This document shows positions 22,005 to 27,202 of a stretch of DNA of 27,202 nt, piece after piece. The stretch is taken from contig NZ_CANTKB010000039.1 in NCBI RefSeq assembly GCF_947654165.1, positions 1 through 27,202 of the forward strand. Reading direction: 5' to 3'. Below the pieces are notes generated by a model. It did not search any database, was not told the origin of the DNA, and saw only the letters and a list, made by a program, of their open reading frames with translations. Made by a program: the position numbers and the translations under genes. Every line of letters begins with the position of its first letter. Within the stretch, counting starts at the first letter, position 1. Source of the DNA: an uncultured Blautia sp. (GTDB lineage: Bacteria > Bacillota > Clostridia > Lachnospirales > Lachnospiraceae).

Positions 22005-22538
22005 TTACTTCTGGCAACATCCTGAGCATGCCTGCGGCATTCTGTCATCCATGGCAAAATCCTGCACATGGGTCAGTGCACAGATGGCCTGGGAGGAGAT
22101 TCCCTCCATACTTCCGGTAAATCCCAGCCCTTCCTCTGTAGTTGCCTTGATATTTACCTGATTCACATCCAGATGCAATGCCTCTGCGACATTTTCGATC
22201 ATGGTATCAATATAAGGGAGAAGCTTCGGCTTCTGGGCAATGATCGTTGCATCAATATTATTGATCACATACATATGCTCTTCCAGAAGCTTTCCCACAT
22301 GTTGCAAAAGCTTTATGCTGGAAATTCCTTTGTACTGAGGGTCTGTGTCCGGAAAATGTCTTCCGATATCACGAAGAGCCGCTGCCCCCAAAAGAGCATC
22401 CATAATAGCATGAACCACCACATCTGCATCCGAATGTCCCAAAAGACCTTTGTCCCATGGAATCTTCACGCCTCCTAAAATCAAGTCTCTGCCTTCTGTT
22501 AATTTGTGTACATCATATCCCATTCCTACCCGGATCAT
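22005..22538 (-). CDS. ispF: 2-C-methyl-D-erythritol 2,4-cyclodiphosphate synthase with Cys-rich tail
   Basis: A 177-residue MEP-pathway enzyme that forms the cyclic diphosphate on the way to isopentenyl diphosphate. Metal ligands are visible as D9 and H11 (GYDVH) and H43, with GHSDADVVVHAIMDALLGA and TTEEGLGFTGSMEGI as signatures. The standard domain ends near residue 158. An extra tail of about 18 residues follows, DFAMDDRMPQACSGCCQK, with cysteines at 171, 174 and 175. Such a tail is not part of the usual IspF fold of about 157-160 residues. The gene follows copA by 24 nt with AAGGGAG and no terminator between, so it appears to be the last gene of the copper operon. The customary ispD partner is absent nearby. 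Confidence 0.96.
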   Translation of the reverse strand: MIRVGMGYDVHKLTEGRDLILGGVKIPWDKGLLGHSDADVVVHAIMDALLGAAALRDIGRHFPDTDPQYKGISSIKLLQHVGKLLEEHMYVINNIDATIIAQKPKLLPYIDTMIENVAEALHLDVNQVNIKATTEEGLGFTGSMEGISSQAICALTHVQDFAMDDRMPQACSGCCQK

Positions 22539-22562
22539 CTGCTTACTCCCTTCCCTGTTGTC

Positions 22563-22766
22563 TTATTCTACAGAAATCACTTTATATCCTGCTTCTGTCA
22601 CTGCCTCTGTTAATGCTTCTTTTGTCACCCCTTCGGATGCTTCAACATAGGCTTCTTTCTTTTCCAGATTTACCTCTGCTTTTACACCTTCCAGTGCATT
22701 TAACGCTTTTGTCACTGCTGCCTGGCAGTGTGGGCACATCATGCCTTCGATTTTCATGGTAAACAT
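22563..22766 (-). CDS. nested CopZ-like copper chaperone (internal start in copA)
   Basis: A 67-residue product predicted from an internal, in-frame start at copA codon 798: MFTMKIEGMMCPHCQAAV onward to the shared stop. It is a complete heavy-metal-associated domain with the CxxC copper site and the normal length of free CopZ. The start is preceded by AAGGAGG with 8-nt spacing, the best-scoring kind of site in this window. Domain boundary, site and ATG coincide, so I infer that the gene makes both the full ATPase and a free chaperone. It could instead be a leftover from fusion of a former downstream copZ gene. It is not shown experimentally here. Confidence 0.6.
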   Translation of the reverse strand: MFTMKIEGMMCPHCQAAVTKALNALEGVKAEVNLEKKEAYVEASEGVTKEALTEAVTEAGYKVISVE

Positions 22767-25157
22767 ATTTTTTTCCTCCTTGTCTTCTTTTCCTTCTATA
22801 TCTGAAACAGTCTCTTCTTCCCAGACCATGATTTCCTCCCTCTCTGCTTCCGGTTTTTTCAAAACATGGAAAAACCTCAGGCGGAGGGCATTGGATACCA
22901 CGAAAAGACTGCTGAGACTCATCGCCGCTGCCCCGAACATGGGGCTTAATTTCCATCCAAAAACAGGATACAGTAATCCTGCTGCTAAAGGAATTCCACA
23001 TGCATTATAGAAAAATGCCCAGAACAGATTTTGTTTGATATTGCGGATCACAGCTTTGCTGAGTCCTACGGCTGTCACCACATCCAGCAGATCGTTTTTC
23101 ATCAGTACAATATCTGCACTTTCTATGGCAACATCGGTTCCTGCTCCAATAGCAATTCCCACATCTGCCCGTGCCAGAGCCGGTGCGTCATTGATTCCGT
23201 CTCCTACCATGGCAACCGTTTTTCCTGATTCCTGAAGCCTTGCAACTTCCTTTTCTTTATCCTGTGGCAGAACCTCTGCGATCACGGTATCAATGTCAAG
23301 CTGCTTCTGAATGGCTTTTGCTGTTTTTTCATTATCACCTGTTAGCATGATAACCTGAATTCCTGATTTTTTCAACTCCTGAATTGCCTGGGCACTGGTG
23401 GGTTTTACAATATCCGCAGCTCCGATCACACCCAGGATCTTCCCTTCTCCCGCAAACAGAAGCGGTGTCTTCCCTTCCTCTGACAACTGCTCCATCTCAG
23501 GGACCACTTTCTCGCAGTCTATCCGCAATTCTTCCATGAATTTCTGATTTCCTGCATAATACCAGTGCCCATGGATCTTCGCCTGAATTCCTTTTCCCGG
23601 TACAGCCTGGAACTCTTCTGCTTCAGGAAGTTCCAAATGTGCTTCTTCCGCTTTTAAAAGCACTGCTTCCGCCAGGGGATGCTCGCTTTTCTTCTCTAAG
23701 GCTGCTGCAATCTTCAAGAGCTCCTGCTCTGAGATGCCAAAGGTCTGCACATCCGTCACCACTGGTCTTCCCTGGGTGATCGTTCCTGTCTTATCCAGTA
23801 CAACACTCTGGATACTGTGTGTCACTTCCAGGGCTTCCCCTGACTTGATCAGGATTCCGTTTTCGGCTCCTTTCCCGGTTCCTACCATGATGGCAACCGG
23901 AGTGGCAAGTCCCAGTGCACAGGGACAGGAAATCACCAGGACCGAAATCGCACAGGACAAGGCAAATTCAAATTCTGCCCCTGCGATCACCCAGCCGATT
24001 CCTGTAAGCAGGGCAATGGCCATAACGATGGGAACAAAAACCCCGGCAATCTTATCTGCCATCTTGGCAATGGGAGCTTTGCTTGCACTGGCATCCTCCA
24101 CCAGACGGATGATCTGAGAAAAGGTAGTATCTTTTCCTACTTTTGCTGCTCTCATCCTGAAAAATCCTGTTTTATTCATGGTGGCAGCGATCACCTGGTC
24201 TCCCACCTCTTTCTGTACCGGAATGCTTTCTCCCGTAATGGCAGCCTGGTCAATGCTTGTACTTCCTTCTATGACCACACCGTCTGCCGGCACACTGCTT
24301 CCCGGTTTTACCTGGAGAATATCCCCCGCAAGGATTTCTTCTGCCGGAATTTCTACCACCGTACCATCCCGCTCCACAAAAGCAGTCTTTGGTGCCATAT
24401 CCATTAATTTCTGAAGAGCCTGGCTTGTTTTTCCCTTTGAGCGTGCTTCCAGATATTTTCCTATGTTGATCAACGCCAGAATCATTACAGCGGATTCAAA
24501 ATACAGATCATGGAGATACCGTTCTACCAGTTCCATATCCTGAACGCCAAGTCCATGTCCCATGCGGTAAATGGCAAATATCCCATATACCAGAGAAGCC
24601 GCAGAACCCACAGCGATCAGCGTATCCATATTAGGGGCACCATGAACTAGCGTACTGAATCCCTTTATAAAATAAGCACGGTTAATATACAGCACAGGCA
24701 GGCACAGCAGAAACTGTGTCATAGCAAAGGCCACCGCATTTACTGTACCATGGAGAAAGCCCGGAAGGAGTGCTCCCACCATATGTCCCATGGACACATA
24801 CATCAGAGGAATCAGGAATACAAAGGACCAAAAAGTCCGTTTTTTCATATACTCCAGATGCTCCTGCACCGGATTTTTCTGACTTCCCTGCTTCTGTGCT
24901 GACTGGCCTGGTACTGCTTCTCCTGTTAAAGCCCCGAAGGTACTGCTGTCTGCCGGACTGGCACCGTATCCTGCATGAACCACCGCATCTATGATTCCCT
25001 GCTCCTTTAGCACTGCATCATCATATTTCACCTGCATGCTGTTGGTAAGGAGGTTTACACTTACATCTTCTACCCCCTCCAGCTTCCTGACACATTTCTC
25101 CACTCTGGAAGAGCAGGCCGAGCAGGTCATTCCTGTCACATCAAATTTTTCTTTCAT
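22563..25157 (-). CDS. copA: copper-exporting P1B-type ATPase with C-terminal CopZ-like domain
   Basis: An 864-residue copper pump. An N-terminal metal-binding domain carries GMTCSACSS (C12, C15). The P-type core follows with TGES (308-311), the membrane copper site CPC (411-413), the phosphorylated D455 in DKTGT, the HP motif (H493, P494) and GDGINDAP (652-659). About eight membrane helices are present. After the last helices comes an acidic linker (about 768-797) and a second metal-binding domain with GMMCPHC (C808, C811), which has the size and sequence style of a stand-alone CopZ chaperone. A ribosome-binding site and in-frame ATG lie exactly at the start of that last domain (see 22563-22766). 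It follows csoR by 20 nt and presumably shares its copper-induced promoter. Confidence 0.96.
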   Translation of the reverse strand: MKEKFDVTGMTCSACSSRVEKCVRKLEGVEDVSVNLLTNSMQVKYDDAVLKEQGIIDAVVHAGYGASPADSSTFGALTGEAVPGQSAQKQGSQKNPVQEHLEYMKKRTFWSFVFLIPLMYVSMGHMVGALLPGFLHGTVNAVAFAMTQFLLCLPVLYINRAYFIKGFSTLVHGAPNMDTLIAVGSAASLVYGIFAIYRMGHGLGVQDMELVERYLHDLYFESAVMILALINIGKYLEARSKGKTSQALQKLMDMAPKTAFVERDGTVVEIPAEEILAGDILQVKPGSSVPADGVVIEGSTSIDQAAITGESIPVQKEVGDQVIAATMNKTGFFRMRAAKVGKDTTFSQIIRLVEDASASKAPIAKMADKIAGVFVPIVMAIALLTGIGWVIAGAEFEFALSCAISVLVISCPCALGLATPVAIMVGTGKGAENGILIKSGEALEVTHSIQSVVLDKTGTITQGRPVVTDVQTFGISEQELLKIAAALEKKSEHPLAEAVLLKAEEAHLELPEAEEFQAVPGKGIQAKIHGHWYYAGNQKFMEELRIDCEKVVPEMEQLSEEGKTPLLFAGEGKILGVIGAADIVKPTSAQAIQELKKSGIQVIMLTGDNEKTAKAIQKQLDIDTVIAEVLPQDKEKEVARLQESGKTVAMVGDGINDAPALARADVGIAIGAGTDVAIESADIVLMKNDLLDVVTAVGLSKAVIRNIKQNLFWAFFYNACGIPLAAGLLYPVFGWKLSPMFGAAAMSLSSLFVVSNALRLRFFHVLKKPEAEREEIMVWEEETVSDIEGKEDKEEKNMFTMKIEGMMCPHCQAAVTKALNALEGVKAEVNLEKKEAYVEASEGVTKEALTEAVTEAGYKVISVE
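22775..22781 (-). promoter_or_regulatory. internal ribosome-binding site within copA
   Basis: AAGGAGG on the minus strand, 8 nt before ATG at 22766-22764. The full 18-nt string AAGGAGGAAAAAAATATG is identical to the dctM initiation region at 6945-6928, a start that is not in doubt. Confidence 0.65.
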
Positions 25158-25177
25158 CTCCCTGTTCTCTCTCCTTC

Positions 25178-25438
25178 CTACAATATTTTGCCCAGCATTG
25201 CCACCAGTTCATCCACCTTTTCTTCTCTTTCTGCATCTGTTTTTGCATTGGTAACACAGCTTTTCAGATGTGCTGTGAGGATTTCCTTATTGGCTCTGTT
25301 TAAAATCGCTTCTGTAGCCATAAGCTGCTGAGAAATATCCATACAATACCGGTCTTCTTCTACCATCCTGAGAATCCCATCAATCTGGCCTCTGGCTGTT
25401 TTCAGCAGCCTGTTTATTTTCGTTTTATCTGCTTTCAT
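25178..25438 (-). CDS. csoR: copper-sensing repressor CsoR
   Basis: An 86-residue all-helical regulator of the CsoR/RcnR/FrmR family. The copper-binding triad is complete: C32 (DRYCMDIS), H57 and C61 (AHLKSC). The start MKADKTKINRLLKTARGQIDGILRMVEEDRYC is typical. In the apo form such proteins repress the copper-efflux genes, and Cu(I) binding releases them. It is the first gene of csoR-copA-ispF. A matching GC-rich palindrome lies just upstream, so it probably regulates itself and the ATPase. ATG follows AGGGAG; that site begins a few bases after the operator. Other family members sense nickel, formaldehyde or sulfide; the Cys-His-Cys triad and the copA neighbour favour copper. Confidence 0.95.
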   Translation of the reverse strand: MKADKTKINRLLKTARGQIDGILRMVEEDRYCMDISQQLMATEAILNRANKEILTAHLKSCVTNAKTDAEREEKVDELVAMLGKIL

Positions 25439-25452
25439 GTTATCATCTCCCT

Positions 25453-25469
25453 ACACCCCAGGGGGGTGT
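25453..25469. promoter_or_regulatory. CsoR-type operator
   Basis: ACACCCC and GGGGTGT arms around AGG, with the long G/C runs typical of CsoR sites. It lies between the csoR promoter and its ribosome-binding site, at about +9 to +25, where bound repressor would block transcription of csoR-copA-ispF. Confidence 0.85.
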
Positions 25470-25484
25470 TATTGTTATGTTGTT

Positions 25485-25513
25485 ATCATAACACACAAAA
25501 AAGAGAAAAGCAA
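25485..25513 (-). promoter_or_regulatory. promoter of csoR-copA-ispF
   Basis: On the minus strand the -35 is TTGCTT (25513-25508), the spacer is 17 bp and the -10 is TATGAT (25490-25485). The -35 lies inside the hairpin of the preceding ZIP-gene terminator. Confidence 0.55.
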
Positions 25514-25525
25514 CTGCTTTTCTCT
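25496..25525 (-). terminator. terminator of the ZIP transporter gene
   Basis: Perfect 10-bp stem AGAGAAAAGC (25502-25511) / GCTTTTCTCT (25516-25525) with a 4-nt loop, followed on the minus strand by TTTTTT, just past the ZIP stop codon. Confidence 0.85.
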
Positions 25526-25541
25526 CCTATTTTACTCCACT

Positions 25542-26324
25542 TTATCCAAGAGCCACATCTAGAACCATCATCAGCACAAATCCTGCCGCAAATCCAATGG
25601 TTCCGATATTGCTGTGCTCTCCCTCACTGGCTTCCGGAATCAGTTCTTCCACCACCACATAAATCATGGCTCCTGCTGCAAAAGCTAAGAGGTAAGGAAG
25701 CAATGGTTCAATGAAGCGGAACAGCAAAATCGTAATGAGGGCTGCCGCCGGCTCTACGATTCCGGAACCAGCTCCGTATAAGAAGGCCTTTCCTTTTCCC
25801 ATTCCCTCCTCGCTCCTAAGAGGAAGAGAAATCACTGCACCTTCCGGAAAATTTTGAATAGCAATCCCAAGCGACAGTGCCATGGCGGCCGCCAGGGTAA
25901 TCTGTGTATTCTCTGCCAGCATTCCGGCAAACACCACACCTACTGCCATTCCTTCCGGAATATTATGGAGAGTCACGGCCAGCACCAGCATGGTGGTTTT
26001 CTTCAGACTGCTCTTTCTTCCCTCCGGTGTATCATTTCCCAAATGCAAATGAGGCACCAGACGGTCCATACCCAGCAAAAACATAATTCCTAATAGAAAA
26101 CCCACTGCCGCAGGCATAAAGGCAAATTTCCCCATGGTTTCCGACATATCCATGGCCGGTATGAGAAGAGACCACACAGAAGCTGCCACCATGACACCGG
26201 AAGCAAATCCCAGAAGACCTTTCTGCACCAAAGGTTTGATTTCCTGTTTCATAAAGAAGACGCATCCTGCTCCCAGTGCAGTTCCCAAAAAGGGAATCAT
26301 AATTCCAATGAACAATTCTATCAT
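25542..26324 (-). CDS. ZIP-family divalent metal transporter
   Basis: A 260-residue membrane protein with about eight helices. The two ZIP core motifs are present: HNIPEG (120-125) in helix 4 and NFPEG (158-162) in helix 5, whose histidine and glutamates form the binuclear metal site. A short His-containing loop (LVPHLHLGND, about 89-98) lies before helix 4, as in GufA/ZupT-type importers. Likely substrates are zinc, with iron or manganese possible; sequence does not decide. It is a separate transcription unit directly upstream of the copper operon, with its own promoter (26357-26386) and terminator. ATG at 26324 has a modest AAAGGG site upstream. Confidence 0.93.
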   Translation of the reverse strand: MIELFIGIMIPFLGTALGAGCVFFMKQEIKPLVQKGLLGFASGVMVAASVWSLLIPAMDMSETMGKFAFMPAAVGFLLGIMFLLGMDRLVPHLHLGNDTPEGRKSSLKKTTMLVLAVTLHNIPEGMAVGVVFAGMLAENTQITLAAAMALSLGIAIQNFPEGAVISLPLRSEEGMGKGKAFLYGAGSGIVEPAAALITILLFRFIEPLLPYLLAFAAGAMIYVVVEELIPEASEGEHSNIGTIGFAAGFVLMMVLDVALG

Positions 26325-26356
26325 TCTACAAGCCCTTTCCTGTTCTGTTTTTTCTC

Positions 26357-26386
26357 ATTATACACCAGAAATCCCGGAAAAAGCAA
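26357..26386 (-). promoter_or_regulatory. promoter of the ZIP transporter gene
   Basis: On the minus strand the -35 is TTGCTT (26386-26381), the spacer is 18 bp and the -10 is TATAAT (26362-26357). No Zur- or Fur-like palindrome is evident around it. No clear terminator for the upstream araD gene is visible in the gap. Confidence 0.65.
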
Positions 26387-26426
26387 TCCGAACTAATTTT
26401 CTCCATTTTCCTGTCAGAATCCCATT

Positions 26427-27122
26427 TTATTCTGTTTTCTGTCCGTAATACGCATTTGCTCCATGTTTTCTGTAATAATGTTTATCCTGCAGCTCCTGTG
26501 GTGCCGGCTGTACCTTTGGCTGGATCATCTCGCAGCGTGCAGCCATTTTTGCCACTTCTTCCAGGACAACAGCATTGTGTACTGCCTCATGTCCGTCTTT
26601 GCCCCAGGTGAAAGGACCATGATTTTTGCAAAGCACTGCCGGAACAGCCTCATAGTCTTTATCTTTGAAATAATCTGCAATGAGAAGTCCTGTATTCTTC
26701 TCATAAGCACCTTCGATTTCTTCTTTTGTCAGGCATCTCACGCAGGGAATTTCTCCATACATATAATCCGCATGGGTGGTTCCGTAGCATGGAATTCCTC
26801 TTCCTGCCTGTGCCCAGCTTGTTGCCCAGGAGGAGTGGGTATGTACCACACCGCCAATGTTTGGAAAGGCTTTGTACAGCTCAATATGAGTCGGAGTATC
26901 AGAAGAAGGATTGTATCTTCCTTCGATTTTATTTCCCTCAAGATCCATAATAACCATATCTTCCGGTGTCAGCTTATCGTAATCCACACCACTTGGTTTA
27001 ATGGCAAAATATCCTGTCTCTCTGTCAATCTGGCTTACATTTCCCCAGGTAAAGGTCACCAGCCCGTATTTTGGCAGAAGCATATTTGCCTCATACACTG
27101 CTTTTTTCAGTTCTTCTAACAT
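26427..27122 (-). CDS. araD: L-ribulose-5-phosphate 4-epimerase
   Basis: A 231-residue class II aldolase-fold enzyme that converts L-ribulose 5-phosphate to D-xylulose 5-phosphate, feeding pentoses into the pentose phosphate pathway. Zinc ligands are visible at H94 and H96 (VVHTHSSWA), with a third in CKNHGPFTWG. TFTWGNVSQIDRETGYFAIKPSGVDYDKLTPEDMV is the strongly conserved N-terminal block, and the HYYRKHGANAYYGQ ending matches AraD/UlaF/SgbE. The relatives UlaF and SgbE act in ascorbate/L-xylulose use and cannot be excluded without the neighbours beyond the window. ATG at 27122 follows CAGGAGG. It is probably the last gene of an operon that starts outside. Confidence 0.93.
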   Translation of the reverse strand: MLEELKKAVYEANMLLPKYGLVTFTWGNVSQIDRETGYFAIKPSGVDYDKLTPEDMVIMDLEGNKIEGRYNPSSDTPTHIELYKAFPNIGGVVHTHSSWATSWAQAGRGIPCYGTTHADYMYGEIPCVRCLTKEEIEGAYEKNTGLLIADYFKDKDYEAVPAVLCKNHGPFTWGKDGHEAVHNAVVLEEVAKMAARCEMIQPKVQPAPQELQDKHYYRKHGANAYYGQKTE

Positions 27123-27202
27123 TTCTTTCTTCCTCCTGTTTCTTATTATAATCTCTCGGAATCTTCAGCCCAGTAAAATCAAGGCTTTCAGATTCCATTT
27201 TT
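27091..27202 (-). CDS. possible C-terminus of an upstream gene, cut by the window edge
   Basis: Of the three minus-strand frames at the window edge only this one stays open. It reads through the araD ribosome-binding site and ends at TGA (27093-27091), overlapping araD by 32 nt. The segment ESLDFTGLKIPRDYNKKQ looks protein-like. The overlap is long for this genome and the piece is too short to assign, so the upstream gene may instead end before the window. Confidence 0.25.
   Translation of the reverse strand, partial: KMESESLDFTGLKIPRDYNKKQEEERNVRRTEKSSV

Noticed and set aside
26463..27119. Plus-strand frame of 218 codons opposite araD
   Set aside because: Exact antisense of a conserved enzyme gene, low-quality composition, no sign of its own promoter.

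Overview
The window looks like a chromosomal segment of a gut-type clostridium, most probably Lachnospiraceae (Blautia, Dorea or Roseburia-like). The signs are moderate GC, strong AGGAGG ribosome-binding sites, a cysE-cysS-mrnC-rlmB-sigH cluster in clostridial/bacillar order, a T-box in front of it, a TRAP/UxaABC hexuronate locus, and a CsoR-controlled copper ATPase. The assignment comes from gene content and protein style, not from a database match. I see no insertion sequence, prophage or CRISPR array.

Layout. 81-2596 (minus): an OmpR-type response regulator followed by a two-gene ABC exporter, with no histidine kinase in view; the ATPase appears to start at an ATA codon. 2684-3946 (minus): uracil/xanthine permease. 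4096-12769: a divergent hexuronate regulon. LacI-type regulator, TRAP transporter (dctP-dctQ-dctM) and uxaC run on the minus strand; uxaA and uxaB run on the plus strand. Two identical 16-bp palindromes sit just downstream of the -10 boxes of both divergent promoters. Together these genes take up galacturonate/glucuronate-type acids and convert galacturonate through tagaturonate and altronate to 2-keto-3-deoxygluconate; KDG kinase and aldolase are not in the window. 12864-13029 (plus): tRNA-Thr(GGT) with its own promoter and terminator. 13056-17307 (minus): cysE, cysS, mrnC, rlmB and sigH all overlap and lie behind one cysteine-specific T-box leader. 17360-17993: a gene-free stretch with three hairpins and a decayed tandem array of about 52 bp period. 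17994-18556 (minus): a small lipoprotein and a 59-residue membrane protein. 18769-20103: glutamate dehydrogenase. 20313-21866: an ABC-F ATPase. 22005-25438 (minus): csoR-copA-ispF, preceded by a GC-rich CsoR-type operator. 25542-26324: a ZIP metal transporter. 26427-27122: AraD.

Most notable observations: copA carries a CopZ-like domain at its C-terminus, and that domain is preceded inside the gene by a perfect ribosome-binding site and ATG. The 18-nt RBS-start string is identical to the one that starts dctM in this window. One gene may therefore yield both the ATPase and a free 67-residue chaperone. The isoprenoid gene ispF sits at the end of the same copper operon and carries an unusual C-terminal tail with a CxxCC cluster. 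The degenerate 52-bp array in the intergenic desert is the feature I can explain least.
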